A stretch of 64,000 bases of DNA, taken from the NCBI GenBank assembly GCA_911728435.2, contig OU452200.1:34425715-34489714 (forward strand). The letters run 5' to 3'. The notes beneath the pieces are model-generated. The model did not search any database. It was not told where the DNA came from and saw only the letters and a list, made by a program, of their open reading frames with translations. Source of the stretch: Apoderus coryli (lineage: Eukaryota; Arthropoda; Insecta; Coleoptera; Attelabidae). Shown here one piece after another: positions 47,501-62,500 of the stretch (the first letter of the stretch is position 1; each line of letters starts with the position of its first letter). The translations under genes were made by a program, and so were the position numbers.

Positions 47501-50500
47501 CTTATTTTTTTAAACGTCATTATTTATGTTAAACAGCAATAAAAAGATGGAGGGTTGTTTTCGATATCTGCAGGGGTTGTTTTCGCTGTAATCATGCGAA
47601 AACAAATTACCTCCAGCTAAATGTATGAGTGTAATTTTCGGCGTTAGAGTAAAGCTTTTACATTTTTCAGAGTACTTTGTTCTTAAAAATTCACGTAAAA
47701 CTAATCCTGTAAAACACAAAACAACATGCATTTCCCCACACACAAATAATGAGTTCTTTTTCTTCTTAAATGGAGGGTTGAAGACAGGGGGATGAAAAAA
47801 GCAGTCGCCCCTCGAATCAAAAATCGATGGGCCCAAGCAATTCTATACTGTGTAAAGTTTTCATTGGCCCACCCTGTATATTACAGCTAAGTGAAGTATC
47901 ATTATAACCAATCCAATTCCTAGTCAAATGTAGCTTAACAATAAATTGTTTTGTTTTTTTGAAGCTGACGTCGTTTGATTTATAAATAAATTGTTTTTGT
48001 TGATTTTTTATTTCCAAAGAAAATGTGCAGAAGCAGAACCCGAACTTGCTGTGCAACTCGATGTGTTCGATGAACAAAAAGACAGTGACGATGCGCAAAG
48101 TTTGCAAGGGCCACATGGAGTGGATCTTAATTCACCTCTAGACGTATTTTATGCCATTTTACGGCAGGTAAGCCACAATGTTTAAACTATAGAATTTCAA
48201 AAATATTCGTTTTGAAACTATTGAGCTGCAAATTGAAATTTAATTTTTCTTTTCGGCTTAATAATAATAGGTACATTTCTGTCCATTTTATCCAGGTATC
48301 GGAAACACCTCAGGAAATTCCATTTCTCAGCATCCTTCAACATTTACTCAAAATAGATCATAGAGAACCAATCAGTGATATAATATGGGACACTGCAGAA
48401 CGTTTAGTACATAAGGCAACACTTTTAGAGAATAGAGACGATGTTACAAGACTTTTACGTAGTCCCAGTACACAAACGAAAATATTTTGTCACTGTCAAC
48501 ACAAAATCGACTCCAGCCGTAAGTCATCTTTAAGTAATTCAACACCATTAAGTCCTACGCCGGGACCGCCTCCACCTCCGCCATTTGGTAAGAGCACCTT
48601 CTCAGGATTGTGTTAATGTGACTTTATACTTGCCACTACTTTGCTAATGTTATATCTGTTGTGAATTTTTTAGGACCGGCTTTACCTCCTCCGCCTCCAC
48701 CTCCGCCTACCTCAATACCTCCCCCACCAAATGTACCTCCACATGTCGGTCCGCCTCCACCACTGCCACAGAGGGTGCCGGCACTATCAACTGCACAAAC
48801 TGATATCCATCCTGTGATAGAAAAACTTCCCCAACAAGAAATTCCAGCACCAAAAATCAAAATGAAAACCATCAATTGGAATAAGATACCCAGCAACAAG
48901 GTAAGATTAATATAAGGGTGTCCGCGACTTTTATTTATTTATTTATTTATTTATAAAAGACAGATACAGGTGTTATGCCAATTACACTGCTTTGTTTAAT
49001 TTAACTTAACTTAAGCTCTACCTAACTTTAACTAGACTAAAAACTAACTTAAACATTAAACTTAAACAACATTAACTAATTTATGTTTCAAGACTTTAAA
49101 CTTAAGGTTACATTTACTACATTAATTCTATAATTCACTTTTAAAGGAAACCATTTTATTAAGGGTGTTTATAACATACTATGGCTTTGTATACTCTGTT
49201 GTGCTCTTTGTATGCTATACTCTGTTATACAGGGTGTTTCAAAAAGACGCGGCAATATTAAAGGGGTGATTTCTCGGGTCATTTTATGAAAAAAAGGTCC
49301 CATAAACATACGTCCGGAAATGCATTGCTTCCAAGATACAAGGTGATATTTTTTTTTGTTGTTGTAAATAACGGTTTTTTTTTGCAAATATCTCCTTACC
49401 GATTTATTTGGAAGTTGGCAGCGTTGTTGCTAGAAATATGGAGCTTATATATGCCCCTAACTAGATCTAAATAATTAAATCCAGTGGCATTAGGGGCAAC
49501 TTAATAAAACAAATTTATAAAAAAAAATCTACGCCACTGACTGTAATTTAATTTCCGTATTGTCTTGAGATAAAGCAACTAAAACTAAAACTTTTTTATT
49601 TCTTGTATTTTTTTGATATGTTATATAATATGATAAAAATCCCAAGAATATTTGCGAATAATTCTACAAAAAAACAGTAACGTTGATGTTATTTGACTGA
49701 GCCAATCATGTTTAATCTGTCAAATCTGTTGAACTCCCTTAACATGAATCGCTATACAAATGCCTAGATGACCGACATGCACTTCATATATGGACTCGCT
49801 GATGGCAATGCATTAGAACCTAGGCGGTTGTACACTGAAATATTTCCTCAGCGTATGGCTTCTGATAGAAAAATTTTCGGAAGCATTCCTAGACGCCTTC
49901 ATGAAACAGGCACACTAAAACGAAATGGAGAAACAGGAAGGCCAAAGACAGCAAGAACGGTAGAACTGTAAGAGGATGTAGTTTGTTATAATATTGTTAA
50001 TGAACAACACATATCGTTGGCCCATCTCTAATAAAGTTTGACTTATGTCAGACTGTTTGACTTTGGTATCTCGTATACCAATTACGATTCCATCCTTAAT
50101 CAAACGGTCTTTCATTTCACCAAAGTTGCAATTAGTTGCTAACCTTCTTAAGTCTCCTAAGAAAGTATCAAACGATTCTCCGGGTTCTTGTACTCGCCTA
50201 TTAAATTTGTGTGACTCCACACTTATGTTGCATTGCGGAATCAACTGATTGTTAAACTTTATCAGTAACGTATAGGTCTTTCTCTCTTCATCAGTTAATT
50301 CCAACTTTGTTCCATAGTTATACAATACTTCTTATCCCACGCAGTGGAGAAAGACCGCTGCCTGGACCTGTTCATGCTTTTCTAGACAGCCTGTGGCAAT
50401 ACTATAGAGCTCAGATGCACTACGAAATTTCTTCCAGTTAGCCCCGATGTCACCTTCCATAGACATAGGCATGGGTTGCTTCAAATTTTACTTTTTTATA

Positions 50501-53500
50501 TATCGGCGTTTTTACACTTTATCTTTTAATCTTTTTATTTATTACTCAATAGCTTTAGGTTCATTAGGTTACCTCGACTGCGCCATTTTGTTTTTATATT
50601 TTTATTAATTAAACACATATATTAATCATTATAACGATTTATTAATTATCAAAGAAAAATAGGGTTGGATTTGGGTCTACACATAGTTTATGATATTGCA
50701 AACGTGTTCTAAAATTGACATGTATTTGAAAGACAGTCTGACATAAGTCATATTATATAACCTTATTAGAGATGGGCAAACGATATATGTTATTTTATTC
50801 ATTAACAATATTATAACAAGCTGGAAGAAAATCCACACATCTACAAGCTTGTATAATAAGCAGGCAATAAGAATTGATCCAGAAATACAAATTGAACTAT
50901 TGGCCAGTACAATTCCTTGCTCACAATAGTTATTTTACGGGTTCCTTTAAATTAACACTACAATTAGAACCCGTTGTTAATTGACTGTTATCATGTCACC
51001 GAAAAACACTGATACGATTTGCTTGATCTCTCAGAACATGAATGCCACGAGCCACGAGGACTTTTCTTTAATTCTTTTAAAAGTCGATTTTCGATTCTGT
51101 CTGATCAAATGCTGCAAGTGGCTCTAATAATGATATGGAGTTAAAATAATTATCTAAAAACACATGACTTATTTGCTCTGGAATGAAGCCTACTGTCACC
51201 CGAGCTACCTAAACCCCTCTCACCAGTACGTTCCTCCTTGCCTTCTTACAATTGTAGATGATTTTTTAATAAAAATAGTTTCAAATCCAATAATATATAT
51301 TCAGGTTATTGGAAGAAACAACATATGGACACAAGTCGCTTACCGACATCAAGATTCACCATTAGCTGACATGGATTGGTCGGAAATGGAGGGATTGTTC
51401 TGTCAACAAGCACCACCCTCAGCACATTCATCACCAAAACTAGGCGCTAGAGATCCTGCCTCCGGTGAACAACCGGGGAAACGGATGAGAAAAGACAACA
51501 CAGAGGTAAATGAAAGGATTTTTTATTGGTGTATCAAAAATATAAGACGAAATCAACGACATTAATAAAGAATCCATTTCAGCAAGTTTCTTGTCCTTTA
51601 ATTTTCAATTTAAATAACCAGATGTCTTGGGTTTTTAGGACTTGGTAAGTAAAACTCTACCTCATGAAAAATGTGAGGTTTCGTTGGCTGGAAGAGTCTC
51701 GTAAAAATCACTCAATGCGGGTTATAAAACTGTACGTAGCACTACTAGCACTGCAACCGTCAACGTCAATCGTAAACAATAAACAAATGGATACAAAAGA
51801 CTCCGCGGGGTTGCCACACATTGGTATCCTGTAGAACTGATTTTTGTGACGCATATCATATTTGATTGAATTCTTGACGTTAAATATTTTATGAAAATAA
51901 TAATGCAAGCCTTATACAAAATGAAGTATTATAAAATGAAAAATAATTTCGTGGCATAGAGGACAAAATTACTGGTATTACCTACACAAGGGATTTTGTT
52001 TAATTTAGCAGGGCCTCAGTCTAATTCAGTAGAACCAGACCGAGGCATGGGCCGACAGATACTGACGAATTCGTTTCGCTCTTAGTATGAGCTCGTCAGA
52101 GTACCATAGTCAGCACAATAGCATATGTAAACCGCACCATCTACATGCACATAGTAAATGCAGAGGCCGAAACAATCCAATGTATAGGTAACACCAGCCG
52201 TAGAAATAGAAAATAAAAATAGTGTAAACACAAAACGCTAGCAGGAGGCCATTTGTCCTTCTGCTAGCATCACCCAAAATATTTGAGTATCAGCAACGCT
52301 TGGGACGGTGGTCTGCAAGCGTTCGGTCGTCGATGCCAAATGATGCAAAACCATACAATGAATTTGATGGTATGGTGTGTGGTGCGATATGCATTTACTA
52401 GGTGTATGTAGATAGAGCGGTTTACTTATATCTACTGTTGTATGTCTCACTGTGCTTAAATGCAGGCCGATACTGTAGATGGGCAACGACTATGTTACTC
52501 TGACGAGCTCATAATAAGAGCTAAACGAATTCGTCAGTATCTGTCGGCCCATGCCTCGGTCTGATTCTATTGAATTAGATTGAGGCCCTGTGCATGAGTA
52601 CCATAATATATCAAAAAGTCTAGCAGTCTGCCAGGATGTACGAAAGTGTCCCTCCTCGATTTCCTCTTCAATCGCACAAAATCTTTGAGTGGGACACTCA
52701 TATTTCCATTATGTGCTTCTTAAAACAGTAAAAACGCTCTTCAGTACTCTGACTTTGGTTTTAGCTAATCATCTATCCACGCAATCTTTTCTGGTAAAAC
52801 TAAAGGCCTTAAATTTAATTTTCAGATCACCCTCTTAGATGGAAAAAGAAGTCTTAACGTTAACATATTCCTGAAACAGTTTAGATGGTGAATATTAACG
52901 ATTATTATACTATTAATCAACAAGAAATGTAATATGATCCTTTCATTGATTTTGCATTTTAGTTCTAACGAAGACATTATAGACCTAATAAGGAATGGTG
53001 AACACGACGAAATTGGCACTGAGAAATTAAAAGGCCTCTTGAAGATTCTACCAGAAGTCGAGGAACTAGACATGTTAAAATCTTTTAATGGGGATTTTAA
53101 TAAATTAGGCAATGCTGAGAAGTTTATTCTGCAACTAACTAGTTTACCAAAGTATGTATTGTATATTATCTATCACTGAGTAATTGATTTTTAAAATTTG
53201 TGTTTGCTTGTTGTTTTTAGTTACAAATTAAGAATACAAAGTATGTTGCTGAAAGAAGAATTTGCATCTAATATGAGTTATTTGGAACCAAGTATTAATT
53301 CGATGATTGCAGCTGCTCAAGGTAATCGAAAATGTTTACTTACAAATTCGTCAAGCTTTTAATAATTTTTACACCATGTTCATGGTAATGGAATAAGTAA
53401 GGGAAGCCTTTTATAGGACTATCGTGGCTCTTCTTTGGCCATAAACCTACAATTCTGTTGACTGGATGAGGGTTTCGGGTGTTTGTCGACTATTATTTTC

Positions 53501-56500
53501 GAAACTTCCCACTGGGTTTTGTTGTTTGAAATATCATTAAACACAAAACTAACTTAAAACAATAAATTAAATACAAGCACGTAATTTGTGCTTCAAGATC
53601 ATATTACGATTGTTTTATTGGCTTCTCTGAACTGTCGATGGCAAGAGAAGTTAGTTAGTTTATTCCGAAGGCGTTGAACGCTAACAAAACTCCTCTCAAA
53701 GTTTAAAAATGGATTCAATATAGTAGAATTTGTGTCGCCAGCGCTAAAACAACAGCGCACTCAACTCAATAAATCTAATTTAGCGCTGAAAACAAACTAA
53801 TACGGTGTGTCCAAGAAACAAATATTTAGCACAGTAATTTTCAAAATACGCAGAAATACATGTGGATTCTTCTTCGTCGGGAAACTGAAGCGAAGTTGCT
53901 TGTTGTCTTTCTTCCTCGTTAGGAACTAAAGCGAAGTTGCTCGTTGTCTTTCTTCTTGCATTGAAGAACTCTCTGTAATCGGTTTGAGTTGTCTGATATG
54001 TGCGATTATTTTGACATCGTGGGATGTGATGTGAATCTATTTTAACTTTATGGCATTACATTTGTTGCAGATTTGATGACAAATAGACCTTTACAAGAAG
54101 TTCTTTATATGGTTGTGATAGCTGGAAATTTTTTAAACGCTGTAGGTAAATATATTAATATAACTTGCACATTAATTCTTAACATTTTTTTTACTTTAAG
54201 GGTGGATATGCAGGTGACGCAGCCGGTGTAAAATTGTCATCACTACAAAAGATTACAGATATACGCGCTAATAAACCTAATATGAACCTTATTCATTTCG
54301 TGGCATTGGTAAATATATTAAAAAATATACACTTCTAGACAAAAAGAAAAAACACACATGAACAACCCATATTTGCCAAAATTAACACAAATGAGTTGAG
54401 TATTGTAACATTTTAAAAAACCTCATTCTCAGTATACTACTCTAAAGTCTCATCCTTTCTAATTATTTATTTTTTGACAAATATTTCTGGAGCGGCCTGT
54501 CTCCAGCGATATTCATTATCTCTTTGTCTGTAACCCTGTACTGAGGCGTACTGAGACAGATAGTCCCCATTGTCTCCGACACCGGCAGGTGTCAGGTCGC
54601 ATGCCCGATCGTTTTTTCTCACCCACACCATCCACCACATGATTAGAGAGCGAGAACCTCAGACTCATGTGCCTTAAGTAACGCAACGACCCATATTCCC
54701 GTCATATTGACGCTAACATAACATAACCACAAGGACGACAGAGTGTTGTGAGTACCTACATCATAGTCGGAAGCAGGTCATAGAGGAGATTCTAATACTT
54801 AGTCCGTTTCTCGTTCTCTTTGAGAATAATTTTCGTCACAGACGAACTCGAGTACGACAAAAATCATTTTGTTCGTCTTGTCAAGATGAACGGTGTCAGG
54901 CTTAATTGGGTTTTCAAGCCTGAGGAATATGGTTGGCAGTTTCCTGCCTTTCATCAATGCCGTACGCGGGCAGTAGATGGAAATACAGTATCAGAAATGC
55001 CGCATCATGGCGATGAATATAACCAGGAGCAGCATAAGTCGGACAGGTCGATAACAAATGTCTAGGTGTCTAAATCGTAGCGACCTCAAGACACATAATG
55101 CTAAGCTGTTTAGTACTCCATCCTGGCGGGTTTCGACAAACCCATATCTTCAACGGTTAGATCTCATTATTTGGGTATTTCGCCACTATTTAAAATTCTA
55201 CATATTAATCAAAAATAATGCTTTAGTGGCGAAATAATGAGCTTTAATCTATTCGCGCCACAACAAACATATAGAAGCTAAATTCAATGGTATTACAGAA
55301 GACACCGTGGAAGGGTTTGTCCTTATGAAGGTTAAAAAGCCTGTTGACCTCCACCTCTTTTATGCAAGCCTTCCGGTTTGTGCGATTCAACTCATGTTCA
55401 GTTCAATATCCACTGGTTGCCGCCGAAAAAAGAAACGCTGCAATCCCCGCACGCTCGTGATCTAGCACCATGCGGAGATACGGCTTTCTAGCACTTGCGC
55501 CTAGTACCATGGAAGTCGTGGAAGGTAAAGCTTTGGAACCGATGCACTAGGATGATCTTTTCACGTCAACTTCGTGCATTTTAACACTCCAAATGATACA
55601 GGACTGAAACAGCAAAAAGATTTATTGCATGACTTCATTCTTTCCTGACAACTCTGACGACTAGATTTATCGATAGGTACCCTTATTGTGAGGATAAATA
55701 AAATTTTAAAGGGAACTATTTAATTTAGAAGTATAGTATTTTTAGACTAGGAGTGTATATTAGATAAATCGATCGATCTGTAACAGTAATTATTATATTT
55801 TTATTGTAGCAAGCAGAAAAGAAAAACAGGCTATTACTCTCGTTTGCAGATAATATTGGCGTGTTAGAAGATGCCGCAAAGTAAGTAACTTCACTTAATT
55901 TACAAAAAATAATAACCAATATACCATTGGTCTAGCAATATAATCGGAAAACGATACACAAGCAGAAAAATTAATAAAACGGATATAAGGTCTTTTTGTG
56001 ATCATATTAATCCATTAGACTGGATTCTTCTTACAACGGGATAACTACCCGTCTTATAATTTAATTTATTTTTAGGATTCTATTTCTTGTGACCTTTGGT
56101 GAAGAGCTGTAAAAATTTCGATTAAATGCATATCTATACATCATGTCGTCTATCAATAATCAAAGCCGTATGACAATTCTTGATCGGTACTGTCTACATA
56201 CAAAACAAATCCTTCCAATACAATTACATTAAAAAACACTGGCCAAAACCATAAATTCGCAATTAGCGGTAGTTCAAAACTACTTGACTAAAACCCCGTT
56301 TTGTTGCCCCATCTGTAAATATCTGTAAATCGTTTAAAAAGCATTTCTAAACCCAAGTTGAAAGCAATTTTCTATCACATAAACTTATTGCTTTGATTGT
56401 TGGTGGGCAGTTTGTAATCGAACTATTAGCAATTGAATGAATACAACTAAGTAAATATGAATTGCTTTTAGCAACTCAAATTAACATCTATAAGTATGTC

Positions 56501-59500
56501 TTTTTTCCACCATCCGGTGTGCCACATGGCTCTAATCTCGGACTCGTATTGTTTAATATGTTCATTAATGGCCTTCTTGAACTTTTCACTAGTGAGAGCT
56601 TTGGTTATGCGGATGATCTGAAGATTTTTCTTCGCGTTGACTCACGGTTGTGAGGTTCTTCAATATACTTTAAATATTTTGTGCAATTGGTACGAACCGT
56701 TTACTGCTTAATGTTTCAAAATACAAAGTATTTATCTTTTGAAGCTTGAAGAGTTCGTATGTTTTTTATTATCGGTTAAACGATGTATCTATGAGAACTG
56801 GACGTTTTTGACAGCGAATTTACTTTTGCTTCACAAATAATGAACGTTATGTCTGACGTGAATCCAATGTTGGATTAAATTATTAGGAATTCTTACCAAA
56901 TTGGTGAAGTACTCATACTGAAGTTATTGTACTACACTTTTGTTAGATCTAAATTAAAGATTGCCTCTGTTGTATGGAGCCCATTCTATTACAGACATAT
57001 TCGACCCTGGAGTCCGTGCAAAGACGTTTTCTAAAATATTTGACCTTTAGGACGGACGTTTGATGGTGATTAGCAGAAATCAGCATATTACTCCTCTCAA
57101 CATCAACGGAGAAAATATTGAGCGTGTCGCCAAATTTACCTATATTCGCGCTTCTCTAAATGAAAAGTGGGACTGTGATGAAGAGGTGAAGGGAAGAATT
57201 GGACGCGCGAAGACAACCTTCTTTAAACTCAAGAATATACTTCTTCACAGAAATATGCCACTACACACTCGAATACGTGTAATAGTGTTATGTATGGCCT
57301 ATTGTATTGTACGGTGTTGAAACTTGGTCACTTAAAGCCAGAACGCTAAATCGGATCGAAGCTTTTGAGATGTGGACACTCCGCCGATTGCTGCGTATTC
57401 CCTGGACAGCCCACAGAACTAATGATGAAGTTCTACGAAGAGCTGGCATAGAAAGACATCTGTTGGACACGGTAAAAAAACGTAAAGTGTCATATCTGGG
57501 GCATATACTGAGAGGACCTCGCTACTGCATACCAAGGCTAATACTGCAAGGAAAGATCGAAGGTAGAAGGGGGCCAGGTCGAAAACAACACTCTTGGCTC
57601 CGCAATATAAGAAACTGGTGTGGTATACTGGATGCCGCAACCATTTTTAGACAGGCTGAGGAGGGCACCCTAGCTATTCTGTGAACATAAAATGGACAAA
57701 TGATCGCCGACGTGCGGCATAGCACATGGCACCCGAAGAAGAAGAACGTTTTTTACCCTCCATCGACAAGAGGAGCCTTGCTTTCCCGCTTAGATATGCT
57801 GTCTCTTGAAGTGACAAGATACTTATTCGCTATCAAATTTTTATACAACTTATTGCATGGTGTTTAGACTTACTTCTGAGTTAGTTGTCGAGATCACCGG
57901 TAGCATCTTGGCTATGAGCCTGTTATGTAATCTTTGGTTGTGATATTGAGTCTGCGAAAGTAACGCGCTTTATCTAGCATTTGTTTTTTATCATTTTTAG
58001 TTTAGGATTTCTGATTTTCGTGTATATGATTTGTATATTTTGACTAATTGGTTATACATTGAAGAATAGACTTCAAAATTATCTGCGAATACACAATATA
58101 ATAACTTCTGCGCAGTTTGGTTTCCAGAGCTCGAGGAGCACATCAGACGCTATATTTCTATTTTTGGAAAACGTTTACACTAAACTTAATGAGGCATTCG
58201 ATTGTGTGGATCAACAGATTCTCCTTCGGAAGCTTCATTTTGGCATTGGGAATGTGGCTTTGAAATGGTTTCACTCCCATTTAACCAACCGCCAACACCT
58301 CGTTAGAATTGAGGAAATTTCATCGAATAGTCCAGATATAACTTCCCGAGTACCGCATGTAGAGCTTATATTTGTATTTTAAGTATTTTATATCACAGTG
58401 GCAACACTGCCACTAGCGCCTTGCGCGCCCTTTTTGTATATTATATTTTGTTACGCGCCATTATGCATTCAGAATCTGCATTGCAACAAGTGCAGTCACG
58501 TATATTTTTTCTGTTTTATATAATTAAAGTTATATATAGTAAAATGTTTTTCTTTACTAAAACAATAACGAACCAGCAATTTCCAAGTTTAGTGGTAGTT
58601 GAAGAATAACCGGAAACACCACAAGAACCCCTTACACCGCAAGTGTCTGTTTTGGGACCCATTCTCTTTCTGCTATATATTAATGGCCTAACAACTATTG
58701 GCTTGCGGGAACAGTTTACCCTCTTTGCGGATGACACAACACTCCTGTGGGATAATGAGAACGTTGACGTTATCAAGCGGGATATTCAAAGTGATTTGGT
58801 AGAACTAAAGGAGTGGTGTGATTGTGACTAACTTTCATTCAATATATCAAAGACACATATCTTGTCTTTTAATTTTCAGTTTGGTGACTTGATCCTGGAG
58901 AGCAGTCCCGTCAAGGATTTTAAGTGTGTTAAATTTCTTGGACTTCACATAGATATAAGTTATACTTTAAGAGTTGTTGCGGGGGCATTGGGATCAGAGG
59001 CTGCGCGTAATGTTTATTTTTCTTCGATACGGTTTAGCTTTCTGGGATTCATGCAGTCGGGCTGTCTTCATTTTACAAAAACCGGCAATCCGCTATCTGT
59101 GTAGGGTTGGTGTAAAGACAAATTGTAGAGAACTGTTTGAGAAACATCAAATATTGACACTCACTTAATTTTTTATATTAGAAACTGTATGTCTCCTGCA
59201 TAGAAACTTGCAGGTTATATTTTCGTCTGCTCCATCTGCTCACCGTTATCCTACGAGATTGCTCCAGCGCGCACATACTTACCTATACCTAGATCAACCA
59301 GCCTTAACAAGATCTCTCATTTATGAAAGCCGCAAAATTTATAATCAATTGCCACCAACTTTTACGGCAATTATTATTGTTTTTCTGTTAGTGATCAATT
59401 AATTTAGTTGTTTTAATTTTGTGAAATAAATAAGTATTATTCTTATTATTATATATTTAATAATAATAAATTTAAAAACAAAAGTGTAACCAAGTGTCAA

Positions 59501-62500
59501 AAGCATATGTTTCACATTCAAGGCTACGGATTTTTCAGTTTTTCTGGTTTTATGTTAAGTTTAAGGAAACCTTATTTTCTGAATGCCAACCATATATTTT
59601 AAAAGTTGTTCCTACATTTTTAACGTAAGACAGCCAATATTTGGTAGTACTGAAGATGATCGAACCATTGGCAAATGAGTAAATTCCTACTTGTTTTCTT
59701 AAACATCACCTAAATCAGACAAAATATATATTTATTTTGCTTCCAGAACAACTGTGGAACAGCTACATAATGAAATAAATGCATTAGATGTTCGAATAAA
59801 GAAAATTAAAAAACAAATAGAACTTTCTACAACTGAACAAGAAATTAAGGATCAGATGACTGATTTCCTTCTAGTAAGTTATGGCTGGTCAAAAAATCAG
59901 ACTCTACGGTTTTACATCTGTTTGTTTGATTTGTTTTTAGATGGCCGAACGAGAAGTAGCTAGTTTACAGAACGAACTTATAAATTTAGAAAGAGTACGA
60001 AAACAACTTGCCGATTTTTTCTGTGAAGACACAAATTCGTTCAAAATTGAGGAATGTTTTAGAATATTTCATGGATTTTACTGTAAATTTCGACAGGCAA
60101 TTGCTGAAAATGAACGAAGACGTATTCAAGAAGAACAAGCCAACGCCAGACGTAGACAACGAGAGGAACTTTTGGCGACGAAACGCCGACAAAGTAAATA
60201 TCATTACATTTGATTGAATTGGCCGAAAAGGACTAAACATTCTTGAATTTAATAACCGTATTTTAGGATTATGGTCGTCTGCGCATTGTCTAAAACGACA
60301 ATTTGGCAAATGTTACTCAAATTGATAAACAAGAGAATTTCTTGGATTTCCACTAAGAGTTTAAAGCTGTTACGACATTTACATCCCTGTCATAATAATT
60401 CTTTCGTTTTTCAATGAGAGGATTCACCTTTCAAAAGGTTTAATTATTCTTTTGGTAGTTGTTATCGGCAACAATCTTTCGGGATACTTCATTTATTTCA
60501 TTATAATTAACCCTGTATAATAGCAATTAACCGATTTGAGTAAAATTTACATATCATAATCCCAAGTATGTTATTTAAGTTCAAAAGTGTTTGTTGTCAT
60601 TTGTCCTATTCGGCTGCTATCCCGGGACACTCCCAGGTTCACTGTTGAAAAGCCGCCACAGGATGACGTCTTTAATTGACAAATGCTGGGAATTCTATGC
60701 CGACTACTCAAGCATTTTATATACAACACATTTGCATCTGTCTTTTTTAGTGGAAAGTTTGGCAGCTACAGCTGACTCCGAAGAACCATTTATAGATATG
60801 CAAATATACGATACAAGAGCGTGTTATTCAGCAAAAAAGGTACGAGCAAGTTATTATATCATCTGTTGTAAAATAATCTTTTTAATCTTTATGATAATTG
60901 ACAGAATCGAAAATACGGTAATGGTAGTGGTATGTCTGAAGATGAAACGTCCATCACTGGTTCTCCATTACTGTCGAGGCGGCGATTAGGTTCATTTAAT
61001 GGAAACGGTGGCGGTGACAGTATCATTAGTGGTAAAGAAGAAAAATCTCCAGGTAATGGCAATTTGGTACTAAGAACAATTTAAAATGTGATACTCTCAC
61101 TGAAAGGATCTATATTTGAATAATTCTAAAACACCTCGCAAATAAATTGTTACAGACATCACACCTAATGGAAGTTTAAGAAGACGGAGAAGTAGAGTGC
61201 TCTCTGAAGAAGATGAAGGCAATTTAATGGATTTCCTCAGATCTTCCGGAAATGAAACTAGAGAACGAAAGTCATGGGGTAGTCTAGGTAAGACTGGTTA
61301 AATACGGAGATGGGTTAAGTTTGGGGGTTTAAGAAACGACAGTGCCCCATCTGATTTAGTAACCGATTTGTATCGGTGATAGATGATGAATTAACGAATG
61401 AACATTTTAATGAGCATTTATTAATACGCAGATCGTTCATGGGCGAGGAAAGCACGTGGAAGTGGTCCACGAAAACGACCGTCCCTGTTATCTGCAGATT
61501 TCTCATCAGATCGTGAAAGACCATCATCGCCTTCACCACTAACAGAAACAAAATCAATTTTATCAGCACCTGAGGAAGAAACTAAACCGAAAGAGCTACA
61601 TCAGAAAATCGAATCTTGGTTACAAGCCAACGAACGAGATATTAATGATGAGCAAAAGCGACAAAATAGACGACTAACGAACAGAAGATCTTTGGAAATG
61701 GATTCAGGTGAGGATATATTATGATACATAATCATCACAGCTATCAGTTATTTTATGTTACAGAAAGTGAAAGGAGCGTTACGTTGGATACGCTTCCAGA
61801 GGGCAAGCAAGTTTATAGTGGAAGTCAATCAAATTATCGTAAAGTATATCCACCATGGCAACCATCTACAACTCTCGACAATACTGACGTTGTTGGAGCT
61901 ATGGAAGCAGTTGAAGGTACGTTTTAATTATTTTTGTCACATTGCCCATATGCTCCTCAACGATACTCGTATTACCTGTAACTTTTTAAAGCTCGTATTA
62001 AACGTAATCTGTTTACGCAATAAACCTCCCTGTGATCCAATATGTGTACAAGAGGAGCTCATGAAAAATAAAACATTGCTATGATATGAATTGTGTCTCA
62101 AATTGTTTATTATTAATTTCGATAGATGTTCAGCCGCCTACGATAAAAGACAAGTCAGCATGGAGGAAATCAAATCTTAATGTATCCAATACCACCGAAG
62201 AAACGAATTCTTCCAACATAAGAGGTCGTCATACAATACCAAGAACACAACGACCGGATTATTTACATTCTATACAAGAAGACAACACCGATAGAAAATA
62301 TTTGATCAGTTCTTTAGGCGAAAGGGCACCAACAGATAAACTTACGTTGTATATAAGGAGTCCGGGAGATCCAAAGGAACCAACGTACCCAGAGAGGAAG
62401 TCCAATATAGGTAAACTATTTCATTTCATACAGCATGCCAAGAGTTTGAATACTTTTGGGGTTTAAAGTCTTCTGAAACAAACTCATGTTCAGAACCAAG

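Noticed and set aside
54820..55065. 81-codon plus frame in formin intron 12 as an extra exon
   Set aside because: Including it would break the FH2 sequence between exons 12 and 13; more likely a decayed mobile element.
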